From: Grammothele lineata | Lineage: Eukaryota > Basidiomycota > Agaricomycetes > Polyporales > Polyporaceae | Assembly (NCBI GenBank): GCA_002150815.3 | Contig: NDFF03000065.1 | Coordinates: 186,001-250,000, forward strand | Reading direction: 5' to 3' | Length of the DNA stretch: 64,000 bases | Shown: positions 23,582-34,402 of the stretch, piece after piece | Numbering within the stretch: the first letter of the stretch is position 1 | Layout: every line of letters begins with the position of its first letter | Notes under the pieces: model-generated | Told to the model about the DNA's origin: nothing | The model's database searches: none | What the model saw: only the letters and a program-made list of their open reading frames with translations | Program-made: the position numbers and the translations under genes

Positions 23582-23936
23582 AGTACGTGATGTGAGAGCT
23601 GCAAGACACCAGGGAAGCAGCCGAAGGAATTGGGACGAGATTCGTCGAGCATGGCGAGCGTCGAGTCAGAGTGCAAGTCGTGGCGTCGCTATCGCGCCGT
23701 GCGGCGGCCCGACGGCCGCCTCGTCCATCGGGCTCGAGCTTCGAGGACGGATCCTCGTCGACCCGGGGCTAGCTCACGACCACGTCCATATAATTTCCGA
23801 GAACCTGAATATTGCTGAGCGAGTCGCTGTACGCCGAATCATCGATATTACAACATGCGTAAGGTAAGTACAGTTATACATGGTCGATCAGTGCCGCTGA
23901 CAGCTCCTCAAGCCTGAGCGCGTTGTAAAGAAGGTA
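23582..23936. other. Gap upstream of the cyclodeaminase
   Basis: Promoter of the cyclodeaminase gene and 3' flank of the next minus-strand gene. No gene is seen. Confidence 0.5.
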
Positions 23937-24615
23937 TCAATGGTTCGGGTGCAACTTTCTCAAGTTTGGGTTCTTCTTGTCACTGTCAGTAATGTCCCAA
24001 TACCCGGTATGGCGCCTCAACATGGGCGGGCCTCGCTTCTTGACGGCCCGCTCCTCGTTAGGAGGTGCCTCAATGCGGCGCACATCGGGGTACTCCACCT
24101 GGGCAACCGGTTTCGTGCGACCAGAGATCCCTGGGGAACGCAGCGCATCTCAGTTCGGTTTCTCAAAGGTCAGTAAGCTCCACAGATCACTCACAGGAAG
24201 TACTCTCTTCGACCTCGTCTTCCATTTCCGAGCGAGCAGAGCTTCTTCCGTCCCATTCGTCGTCGAACGCCGACCGAAGCGATGATGACTCCTTTGGGAA
24301 TGGAACAAGGGCCATAGAGGTCCCATCCAAAGAGTCTTTGACTTCTGGATAGCCCATTGGCCGACTATGATCAGATATGTCCGAGGCTGTCCAGCAGCAA
24401 CGCGCTTACCAGGATGAGAGTGGCCCGCTTCGTCAACGTATAGTACGGCGGCAAGAATAGGAGGACGCGCGAACAGTAGCCCCCACAAGGTCCTGCATGT
24501 ACAAACAGGTCGGATAGCAAGCGAGAGCGAAACAAAGAATTACGCACATAGTCGTGACCCCGCCGGCCCACACCAATGGGATGAAAGTGAACATAGTGCT
24601 TGCCCAGCTAAGCAT
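23937..24615 (-). CDS. Small membrane-anchored protein, function unknown
   Basis: Four exons (24548-24615, 24410-24492, 24195-24344, 23937-24130) join with matching phases and canonical splice sites into 164 residues. The N-terminal 40 residues are hydrophobic: MFTFIPLVWAGGVTTM and LWGLLFARPPILAAVLY, likely one long or two short membrane segments or a signal anchor. A mixed Ser/acidic linker follows (LRSAFDDEWDGRSSARSEME), then a C-terminal soluble part with VAQVEYPDVRRIEAPPNEER, MLRRHTGYWDITDSDKKNPN and LRKLHPNH*. I do not recognise the family. The consistent codon phase over three introns makes it a credible gene. It is one of four small minus-strand genes in a row. Confidence 0.62.
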
Positions 24616-24802
24616 GGTACGAGTAAGACGTTACAAGACGAAGTGGGGAACGAGGTGTGGTGGCTCCCTAAACACACGTTGGTGGGCCCTTATATGTCGA
24701 GGAGCCCCGAGTGGCACCGAAAATCCCATAGACTCCGAGCGGCAAGGATATCAATCATGAAATAAACAGCGCAATGTGAAGGGAGCTGCGGCAGGGGACT
24801 TA

Positions 24803-25424
24803 TTAACGGACATCTCGTGCCATCTCATAGTTGTGGGGTGTAGTTAGAACGCCGTAAGCGGACTGGGGTGCGGTCCTTTGTACCCAGCCAACATCCTTTG
24901 TCTTGAGGAAGCCGGATTCATGGAAAGGGTCCTCAACTTCTTTAAACAGAGCATGCATGAGCCGGCGATATGTCGAGATGTAAAAAATGGTTCACAGACC
25001 TGGCCTGACCGCGTCCACCGCCAGCATTGTGTCATCATTCGTCGAATCGTCGGGACTCGCCAGAGCATCGCAAACTTCGATACGTGCTGGCCCTAACACA
25101 TGATGTTTTCAAGAAGCTTGCTATCACGCCTGCAGATAACACTAATTCCTTGGAGGCGCTAACAAACACATGATATCGTGAGTACGGAACTGGATGACCA
25201 TCGAGCGGGGATTGGGAGGGATTGGGAATCTCGAGGGGATGAGAGAAAGGCCACAAGGCTGACGGCGAGATGTCTCTGGAGTCTGACGAGTACACCGAGG
25301 TACACGGGCCCCACGGGCCGGCGGTCCGCTGCGTCTCCCGCCCTCCGATTCTCGAGCGTAGGCTTGGCAACTCGACATGCACCGTCTACTTACCTGCGTG
25401 CTTGTCCACGTCACGCTCAAGCAT
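24803..25424 (-). CDS. Small acidic protein, function unknown (internal splicing uncertain)
   Basis: The last exon, 24803-24939, is clearly coding (HESGFLKTKDVGWVQRTAPQ, ending NYEMARDVR*). It joins in phase to an acidic exon with LASPDDSTNDDTMLAVDAV (25000-25090). The start MLERDVDKHA at 25424 has a GTAAGT donor. The middle exon probably contains WGPCTSVYSSDSRDISPSAL, but its donor is unclear: a weak GTCATC, or a GTACTC with a different acceptor. The protein is estimated at 110-150 residues. No membrane segment or known domain is seen. It sits between two membrane-segment genes on the same strand, so it might be part of one larger gene. Confidence 0.45.
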
Positions 25425-25633
25425 TTTGAAAGTTCTACTTGCACTCCGGATCTCTACCAGTATAACTGGTTATAACATCAACACTACCAAGCTGAAAACA
25501 AATTCGAAGAAATGTATTATAGTCCATTGTCTGACGATACACACCAAGCGAGGATGATCTCGCATTACTTCGATATGCGCGTTCAACACGTTCGCCGAAA
25601 GACGAGCCTTCGGTCCCATTCTATCAAACCATG

Positions 25634-26505
25634 TTACGCAAGCAACTTCGCATGACCATCTGCCCATTCAGGAGCCACACAAGCCGCAGCGATCTGTGGA
25701 CCAAAGGTCTCGCGATCTAGATAATATACCGCTTGTAAGCTGTCCGCCCACTCCACATACTGTATGGCGATACTCACGACGGAGCCCCCGACGTGCTCGA
25801 TGACCAGGACGACCGGGTGTCAGATCTCGCACCGGACTTTGCTCCTCCGTCGGACGGTCATTCCCGGAGGTTGGGGCGAGTACGGCAATGGATGAACTGG
25901 GTTCCGTGGGTACTGCAGAATCCGAGTTATATAAACTACTGGCAATGACGGACAGAGGCCTCTACTACGATGCATCACATACCTTCGGAGGGGTGTGATG
26001 AAATGATCCTCCTGGCGTCTCCGGGAGGATGACCCCTCTCCGTTTCCGCATCTGACGAGTCGTCTTCTTCGACGGCCTCATTTTGAAGCATGTCTGCCGC
26101 CTGATTGGTGGGCGCTACTGCTAAGGAGATGTTTTGACCAGCCAGGTCTGGCCAGTTGAGGTGAAGACCCACGCTTCGTAGAAGCCAATATATGTTCCAC
26201 TCACTGTATGTCACAACCTCTTTCGACCCCAGAGGGCGAATCGTGTCCGGAAGGAGCACCAACGCCACCCCAACCTGTTTGTAGGTTCCCGTCCGCTGGT
26301 TGCTGTCATCTTCGAGACGTTGTTCGGCGGGCTTCCGGATGATCAGTTTCATAAGCCATACGCAGGCCGCCCAAACAAAGCTTGGCGGTGGTTAGGACAA
26401 GGGTGACGCAGGACTGGTGAGAAGCACATACTAGACAACAGTAGCGGCCGTCCAGAGCTGAGAAACGACGCCGAAAAGAATATATGCAACTCCAGGGGAA
26501 GACAT
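25634..26505 (-). CDS. Small membrane protein, function unknown
   Basis: The start MSSPGVAYILFGVVSQLWTA splices after TAVVY-type residues into FVWAACVWLMKLIIRKPAEQ, making one strongly hydrophobic N-terminal segment of about 40 residues. The main exon continues with a conserved-looking soluble part (VVTYSEWNIYWLLRSVGLHL, then an acidic EEDDSSDAETERG). Two more exons follow, joined in phase: PTEPSSSIAVLAPTSGNDRP and HRETFGPQIAAACVAPEW, ending HAKLLA* at 25634-25636. Single-anchor topology is likely. Family not recognised. Splice sites are canonical (GTATGT, GTGAGT donors). Confidence 0.55.
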
Positions 26506-26882
26506 TATTGAGAAAGAGCGGAGTGGGTGGCAATGTTGCGTTGAGGGATAGAACGAGAACGAAGGTAGAGCGCACCTGAAATGAACACCAGTGGCAAAAT
26601 AGCCCCTACGACCTCCAAAGCGCGGTTGTCACGTCGGAGAGGCAGGACACATCTGAAAGGACGCTTGCGCCACCGTATGCAGCAGCGGTAATTGGATATC
26701 TCTTGATGTAATGGTAGGTTGAAGGTACGGCTGCATTGTACGTTAGGATATGTGGATGTTTAAGCTGAGAAGCGAGTGCGATTAGAGTCTCAGGTGATCA
26801 GCGTGTGTTCTGCTCGAGCGACGGGAGCTTACCTACTGTCCACGAGAGAGCGTGCACTCGTTGGCCCAGCGTTAACGCATTC
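26506..26882. other. Gap between two small minus-strand genes
   Basis: No exon is supported. It probably holds the promoter of the membrane-protein gene that starts at 26505. Confidence 0.45.
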
Positions 26883-27384
26883 TCACTCTACGGGCATATT
26901 GCATCGTGGAACGTCTATGCATTGTGCGGAAACAAGTATACAAGGAGGAGGTCTAGTCGCGGTGTTGGCCGCAGACTCGGCGGACTCGGGAGATCCTGGC
27001 GAGCGCTCGTGTCTGCCCCAGAGATGGAAATGCTCCCGAAGCGTGCTGAAGCGTGTCAAGACAGCTGGGAAGGAGTCTAAAGCACTCTGCCTGTACGAGA
27101 CTCCTGGCGGCTGCAGTGGCGGTGTCTTGCCCTTCGATGACGTGTCCTTCGATACCCTTCCTTGCTGCTGCTGCTGTCGGCTTCACTTAGTGTCTCCTAG
27201 GTGCAGTATATGATGAGTATGAGTTTGTGCCATTAGTGGAACGCAACATACCACTGCGGCCCCTTTCATGTTATCGAGGGTGATATCGCATTGAACGCTG
27301 TGGAGTCGTGTAAGTGTTCCGGAACGGGGAAGTGACTTCAACGTGCGCTCACCAGAAAAACTCAAGGATTGAGGATTCTGACAT
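26883..27384 (-). CDS. Small protein, function unknown
   Basis: Three exons (27353-27384, 27252-27297, 26883-27173) join in phase to give 121 residues. They read MSESSILEFF-CVQCDITLDN-MKGAAV, a glutamine run, and then a basic/proline stretch (SKGKTPPLQPPGVSYRQSAL) and DSFPAVLTRFSTLREHFHLW. The end is Ser/Ala-rich with MPVE*. The CxxC in CVQCDITLDN is the only motif. The exon spanning the CAG repeat has an ambiguous acceptor. Upstream of the ATG an in-frame TGA supports this start. Family unknown. Confidence 0.45.
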
Positions 27385-27992
27385 TCTAGGCCGTCACACA
27401 TTCTGCCCGTTTCCTGTGATCTTCGGACGAGACGGCAACGGCGGGTTGATAAAGTGAGCGCCTGCTGCGGATTCAACAACCAGTGGCCCGAATTGCATAA
27501 CAAGTCTTCGCAGTGGCAGAATGCAACAGGAGATCTCAACGTGGTCTGCTTGGAGCTGCTGCAGTCTGCGGCGAGAGCGCTGCTTTCTTATCAGTCCACC
27601 ATCAATATCCTACGACACCTTGAGTCTCACCTACTCTAGTTCTCCCTCCATGATCAGTAGAACGCCGCCGGCATACAAACATTGCCAACAGCACGAATGC
27701 CCAATGTAGAAATATTTTTCGAGTGGCAAGAAGAAGGCGGGCATCGATCTCCATCAGAGAGGGCGACGGTGGTGGCCCACGCACAAGGGCCACAACAAGG
27801 CAACAGACGCCGGTCTCGTTGCACCGACCGGCCGCGTAACGGTGGCCCGGCCGGAGCCCTTCTTCATTCGAACAATAGCACTGCACATCTCCACTCGTTT
27901 TCTTCCACTACCACCACGTACCCCCGTACTTTCCCCTGTGTCTCCGTCCCATATCCCGTACTCCCTATCCATAAACCACTATTACCACCGAG
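27385..27992. other. Divergent intergenic region
   Basis: Lies between the small minus-strand gene and the large plus-strand gene. Short pyrimidine-rich stretches near 27890-27990 look like the promoter of the latter. No gene is seen. Confidence 0.5.
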
Positions 27993-30900
27993 ATGCTTAC
28001 CCGCCGTGTTACGAGAAGCCTCACGCGCGCACAGGCCGGTGCGTACTCCGATTCTTTAAAATGCTAAATCCGTCGCTCACTCTGACCACCCATCCCCCCA
28101 GCCGCCACCGGCAGCGCCTCCACTGCTGCCGTGTCCACGGCTTCCACTCACCCCGACGCCGTACCTAGTGCAAGCACAGCGGGCGAGAAGACCACTAAGA
28201 AGGGTCGCTCAGGCAGCGTCTTTGGAAAGCTCGTCCAATCCGCGAAGCGTGTTGCTGGTGGTCGCAAGGCGCGGACCACCGCTCAATCGCAGATCGATAC
28301 CGCTGCCGTTGCAGAAAGGTAAATCGACCTTCATCCATACATCCAGCGCAGACGTTGATTCTCCTGGGATTACATTCTAGCTCTACCCAGGCTCTTGACC
28401 ACCCAGTATCTTCAGCCTCAGCAAAGACGCCCGCCGCGAGAAGAGGGAACCGGAAGCCTTCCAAACCCAAAGCAACTCCGAAGACAGAGAAACAGTGAGT
28501 ACTTATGCCCCGATCTGCCCAGTTCACTGCTGAACACGGTCGCTCTTTTTGTAGATCGGCGCCGAAGGCGGTCGCCAAGAAATCCGAGCCCGCCCCAAAG
28601 GCCACCACAACTCGTAGTAGAGTTCGTAAGGACGCGAAAGATGAACTGTACGCTGGTTCACTCGATTTTGGGCCCGCTCTTCCGCTCATCTCCATGTTCC
28701 TCAGCATCGACGAAGCGATCATCCAAGAGACCGCCGCGCCTAAGCCTCTTCCGGCCAAGCGCAAGCGCACCCAGTCCATAATCTCCGTGGCATCGAAGGA
28801 CTCGATTCCGAAACCTGCCAAGAAGCCCCGCGTCGCCAAAGGCAAGGGTAAGGGCAAGGCGAAGGAAGAAGTTGTCGAGAACGTTGAACAGGAGGAGCCA
28901 CCTACCACTGAGTCCTCCGGTGCACGCTCGACTACCTCCACCCCAGTCACGGACGTTGCTGCGGACGAAGCACATCCGATGCAGATCGAGGACGATTCGA
29001 ATGCTGTTAAAGACGATGATCCTGCTGCCCTTCTTTCAGACCACGTTTCTACTCTGGCTCCCACCGAAGGGAACTCTGCTGCCGAAAACGATCGCACGGA
29101 AGGCGTTGCCCCTTTGACGGAAGATGTCTCGATCCTCATCTCTTCATCAGAACCAGCAGTTGAATCTGTCGCCATAGCCCAGCCCGCCCGCCCGATTCCC
29201 CAGGTGGACGAGCCCTCTCTGGCCGACGCTGTCTCAGAGCTCTCTGCTGTGGCCAACGCGTCATCGTCCGATGCCCCTACGAGTTCTTCTCTCTCCTTAG
29301 AGTCTACCGCTACCCAAGCCCAGCAGGTAGGGCCATACGAGTCGGATATCATCCTCGAGGGCCCGTCTCCTTCTATTCCCGCACTCTCCCGCGGCTCAAC
29401 GACCACCCCGGAGAACAGCCCCCCGCGCACCCCCGAGCCATCTCTCCGACCTCAGCCTTCCACACCACGCCCTTACAAGCCCAAGCCCCTCGCCGAGTTC
29501 GATGCGCTCCGCAAAGACTTTGCGGCGATGAACAGGCCAGACGGCGTGCTCGGGGAGGATAGCCTGCTCAAGTACCCCTTCGCACCGAATTACGAGAACG
29601 CTCTCGGGTACGGCGCCGCAGGCGAGTACCTCAACATACTCGAGCCCGGCCTCGAGTTTCTCGCCAAACGGGAGGAGGAGCGGATCCGGCAGAGGAAAGC
29701 GGAGCGGGAAGCGGCGGAGCGGAAGCGACTTGAGGAGCACATGGATGCTGCCATACTCGGGCCTCGAGGCGTGGCCAGAGCCGTGCTCGACAAGGAATAC
29801 CGGAAGCGCGAGCAGGAGTGGAAGCGGAACAAGAAGGCAACGGAAGCAGCGATGCGGGCAGCCACCCAGCAGGAGGCTGGCCCGAGCGGTTCGAATGATA
29901 CCAGTGCTCCTGAGGATACAGGTTCCACTACGCCAAAAGCACCTCCTCCTTCTGCTCTCCAAGCCGGCATCACACTTAGTGCGGATGACGACCTCTACTG
30001 CTCCGCGCCGCCCGCTCTTGCTGTCTTGTCTAACGGTGCCCCTGCTCCCGGCCCCACCTCTAAAAGGACCCTCATCACTGTCCCTGCTCCCTCTTGGGCG
30101 CCTGCTCTCGTTTTGCGACGCACTCCCAAAGACGGTCCTAGCCTTGTGCAGCCCGCTCAACCCCCCGCCGATGCCACGCCTGTCCAATCCGCCTCTATGT
30201 CTCCAGAACAGGGGCCCACCCCTTCCACTAGCCAGTCCGCTGAGCCGATGGACCGCCGTCAGCGGCTTGTGCGCACCTACGCCTGCCTCTGGGACGCAGA
30301 CGGCAACGAGATCCCCACCCCGCGCGACATCGAGCGCCAGGCAGAGGCAGAGGGAACGGTGCTCGTACCCCAAAACATCGGCCGCGCGACGTACCTGGCG
30401 CACGCCAGACTGCGAGGCGACCTGCATTTGCTCGGAAACGTCGTCCAAGCTCAGCCCGACCCGGCCCCCGTCGTACGGTATCCAGCGGGGTTCACGCCCC
30501 CGGTCCCGAGCCCTCCTCCGTCTCCAGGGCAGCCCGGTGCCGCTGCGCCCGGCTCTTCGACCACGCCCCCAACGACCCCTAGTAGGAGGCGAGTCTCCGC
30601 GAGGGCGCCCGACGTCGGTCCAACGGGGATGCCAAGGTCGCGGGCGATGTCCAGTTCGCGGATGAGGGAACTCGCAGAGTTAGAGGCGTCTAGGAACTTA
30701 GCGCAAGCGAAGAAGGGCAAAAGTAAGGCCAGAACCAGTGTCGTGAAGTTCGCTCCACTTCCTTCCAGATCGCCGCCGCTCGCTGGGCCCTCGTTCATCC
30801 CCTCGAATTCCCCCTTTCCCACCAAGATAGGAAAGGGCAAGGCCCGTGCGACGGAGGTCGACGAGGATGACGAAGATTCAGTCCTCCCTCAACTCGGAGA

Positions 30901-31561
30901 CCACTCTAGCGCGCTTCCCCGGAACATGTTCCTCGTCCCGCGCGAGCCCGCTCACAAGAAGAAGCGCAAGCGGCCGCGCTCCCTTATGGCGATCGAGTTT
31001 GGCTGGACGTCTTCGGACGAGGAGGGCAGCGGGTCGTCGTCGGACGAAGAGGACGACTCGTGCAACAGACTCGCTATCGTGGAGTACTCCGGCCCGGACG
31101 ATCCCTACATCCCCGATGAAGAGACGCTCACGAAGCCCCGGTCCAAGGCTGTAGACCAGCCTATTGCGGCTACCGGAGAGACGAGCGAGGCAGCCTCCAT
31201 CGCGCCTCTCAATGGGAATGGCTCGGAGCCGGACGACGTCGAGAACGGAGAGATGACAGCTCTGCCGCACTGCACTTTGGATGATATCGACTCGGACGAG
31301 GAGGAGGTCGAGAAGAGTTTGGAGTTAGATGAACCGCTGTCACCGGGCAGCGGGGCCAGCACCTCTAACGCGACTCCTGCAATGCTTTTCTCTGCGGATA
31401 CACCAGTGATTGCTCCCACTGAGCCGGTCACTCATTTTCCTACCGTCCCTGTGATCGGAAAGAAGCGATCTCGGGAGGTATTCGAGAAGTACGTGGGGGT
31501 TTGCGGGGTGGAGGACGGTGAAGCTCGCCCGGTGAAGAAGCTCCGCCTCCAAGGGGCATGA
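27993..31561 (+). CDS. Large disordered, probably nuclear protein
   Basis: Four exons (27993-28038, 28102-28318, 28381-28494, 28555-31561) total 3,384 bases, 1,127 residues. It starts MLTRRVTRSLTRAQ. It is low in complexity throughout: Lys/Ala/Pro/Ser-rich with many basic clusters (KPRVAKGKGKGKAKEE, HKKKRKRPRS). A helical, charged segment near the middle (EFLAKREEERIRQRKAEREA) follows a modestly conserved-looking LKYPFAPNYENALGYGAAGE. Other ordered hints are RQRLVRTYACLWDADGNEIP and FEKYVGVCGVEDGEARPVKK near the end. Acidic Ser/Asp/Glu runs (TSSDEEGSGSSSDEEDDS) suggest phosphorylation targets. Chromatin or transcription association is inference. Many long antisense frames overlap it but are composition artefacts. 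Confidence 0.85.
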
Positions 31562-32253
31562 ATTGACGCGGAAAGGCGCCTAGAATTTGGACGTCTTGCC
31601 GAATGTCTTGCTGTAGTTTTACATTGTTTGGGTTTCTGTTATTGCTGTATTCCGCTGTACTTGTACTCTGATGTTCGCGAAGTGGTTAACCGGCTGATAT
31701 GCAGGCCGCGTAGAACGCTCTCAATCGATGGTTCCCGCACACATTTGTGCTACTCTCTACAACTTTGACATATTTCTGTCCTGCTGCCTCAGTCAAAATC
31801 CTCAGCGGAAGGTCTTACACCCCATGTTATACGGCTCGGGTGGGAGATGATCAGTTGAACAACTTCGTCATCGAACATGCGCACTGGCAGACATGGATAG
31901 ATGCCGACTGTTTGCGGAAGCTCTGTTATGAGTGTGCCATTTTAAGACGATTGGGCACACAGTGAAATGTGTTTAGACTGTCTCGCGTCCGCTCAACATA
32001 ACGGACGACGTTGCAGGATATGGGCGCGTTTTCACGTGTATGGCGAGGAGGGAGATCCTCAGGAGCGCCCAGAGCCTCGGCCTGATGGCCGGACGGGGCG
32101 TCTGGGGCAGAGCCTAATTGGGGCATAGAGAGGATGAATATTGGGCGGAGTGGTCCGACACGAAATGCTTTCAGCAGTCGAGACCGACGACGAGACCGGC
32201 GACGCCAGGGCTGGAGCACCGTCCCCGACACTCAAAAGACGACGACGAGCACG
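31562..32253. other. Intergenic region between tandem plus-strand genes
   Basis: T-rich 3' flank at 31600-31680, then the ERG1 promoter and leader. Frames 31747-31965 and minus 31926-32231 have no support. Confidence 0.5.
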
Positions 32254-33942
32254 ATGACCTCCTCCTCCTCACGCGACTCCATGTGGTCTGCACACTACGA
32301 CCTCCTCATCGTCGGTGCCGGCATCGCCGGCTCAGCCCTCGCACACGCCCTCTCCTCCGCCGCCCTCGCCCGCAAACGGACATTCCGCATATGCCTCCTC
32401 GAACGCTCCCTCGCTGAGCCCGACCGCATCGTCGGGGAACTCCTCCAGCCGGGTGGCATCATGGCTCTCAAGGAACTCGGTCTCGCCGACTGCGTCGACG
32501 GCATCGACGCCGTCCCAACCTACGGCTACTGTGTCATGCTCGATGGCAAGCCCGTACACATCCCCTACCCCGACGGCTACGAGGGCCGTGCATTCCACCA
32601 CGGCCGCTTCATCCAGGCCCTCCGGGCCAAGGCCCGCGCTGCGCCGTGCGTCGAGGTCGTCGAGGCGACCGTCTCGGAGCTCATCGAGTGCCCGCTCTCC
32701 GGTCGCATTCTCGGGGTACGTGCGACGCGCAAGGAGGAGGGCGCGGTCGAGAAGGAGGCGTTCTTTGCGGACCTCACCGTCGTCGCGGACGGCTGCTTCT
32801 CAAATTTCCGGAGCAAGGTCATGGGCGGTGCCGCGGTGCAACCGGAGGTGAAGGGCCACTTCGTCGGGATGATTCTGGAGGATGCGCAGCTGCCCATCCC
32901 GAAACACGGCACGGTCATGCTCGTCGAGGGCTTCGGTCCTGTGCTGTCGTACCAGATTGGCACGCACGACACGCGGATATTGGTCGACGTGAAGAACCCC
33001 GTCCCGTCTGACCTCAAAGTGAGTCTCCACGCATTGCACTAGCTTCAGGGGTGCGCTTTTGACCCAACCTCGCGGGGCAGGCCCACATCCAAAACAACAT
33101 CATCCCCCAACTCCCCGCCGCGCTCCACCTCCCCGCCCAAAAAGCGCTCGAGAAGGACCGCCTCCGGCGAATGCCCAACTCCTTCCTCCCCGCCGTCCAA
33201 CAAGGCACCCAAACGAAGGAGGGCGTGCTCCTCCTCGGGGACTCGTGGAACATGCGGCATCCGCTCACGGGCGGGGGCATGACCGTCGCCTTCAACGACG
33301 TCGTGCTCCTCCGCGACCTCCTCCTCGACGTCGCGCACCTCGCCGACTGGCGGGAGGTCTCGGACGCGCTCCGCCGCTGGCACTGGGCGCGCAAGCCGCT
33401 CTCGTCGACGGTGAACATTCTGAGCGTCGCGCTCTACGACCTCTTCGGCGCGGACGACCCGCACCTCGAGGTGCTCCGCATGGGCTGCTTCAAATACTTC
33501 GAGCTCGGCGGCGCGTGCGTGCGCGAGCCCGTCTCCCTCCTCTCCGCGTCAGTCCCCTTTCCCTCTCGTACTTTTTCCCCTCGCCGTGCTGACTTGTCCT
33601 GGCTTGCGTGCGGCATTGCAGCATCGAGCAGTCCCCGGCCCTGCTCTTCCGCCACTTCTTCACCGTCGCCTTCTACTCGATCTGGGTGCTCTTCACGCAC
33701 CCGCGCCAGGTCGGCGTCGTCGACGGCAAGCCGCTCATGCGCCGCCCGCGCCCGGACGAGTACCCGCTCCTCGCGTTCAGGAGCATACAGGTGGTGCGTC
33801 TTCCTTTTCTCTTTCTACCTCTCCCTTCCTCCTTCTGCCGCTCTTCTTGTGTGCGTCGACGAAGTTGTGCTGATGGTTACGGTAGTTCTGGACGGCGTGC
33901 GTGGTGTTCATGCCCCTGCTTTGGACGGAGATCCGTCATTAG
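32254..33942 (+). CDS. erg1: Squalene epoxidase (squalene monooxygenase)
   Basis: FAD enzyme of the ER that converts squalene to 2,3-oxidosqualene in ergosterol synthesis; target class of allylamine antifungals. Four exons (32254-33018, 33081-33547, 33622-33790, 33886-33942) join in phase to give about 485 residues, the usual length. Seen: dinucleotide-binding GAGIAGSALAHAL, ERSLAEPDRIVGELLQPGG, VVADGCFSNFRSK (DG motif) and GDSWNMRHPLTGGGMTVAFN (FAD/substrate site), then ALYDLFGADD. The C-terminal hydrophobic anchor includes FWTACVVFMPLLWTEIRH*. An ATG at 32134 is in frame, but the residues before 32254 are Arg-rich with no family match, so the second start is preferred. Confidence 0.96.
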
Positions 33943-34402
33943 CCCTCAGTCGCTAGCCATTAGATCGTCAGGAGGGAGAGCCACGAAGATGGCAGCGACG
34001 ACGACGACCGGCGCGATAGATGGATAGATGAGATGAGACGACATGGCCTACGCCTACTCTCTGCTCTGCTCTAGATCTGCTCTGCTCGGCGCGGCACGTA
34101 CTGACACTGTAGACTATAGTCCTGTAATGCGTAGATACCCTACCCTAGGTGCTCGACACGGGGAAGACTTAATGCACCTTCACGTCTTTACGGCTCTTGC
34201 TCCCACCCCTGTGTGCGTTGTGCGCACGTCCCAGACCTTGTCGACGGGTCCATACCATGGACAGCCAAAGTGGATCAGAGCAAAGTAGGCATCATAGCAG
34301 AGACTCGGGTAATCTACACAGCAGAATGTACATCCGGAACCCTCCCCCCTCCTCTTCCACCCTAAGTACCACAACCTAAAAGTCCAGACCCCAACCCCGA
34401 GA
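33943..34402. other. Convergent 3' flanks of ERG1 and EOS1
   Basis: 460 bases of terminator sequence between two convergent genes. No gene. Confidence 0.5.

Noticed and set aside
24371..24615. Seven-span receptor (pheromone-receptor-like) reading of the hydrophobic exons
   Set aside because: Only one or two hydrophobic segments remain once splicing is resolved; the rest of the protein is soluble.
28195..29430. 411-codon open frame antisense to the large disordered protein
   Set aside because: Complementary reading of a Ser/Pro/Ala-rich gene; the sense strand has consistent exons and the antisense has none.
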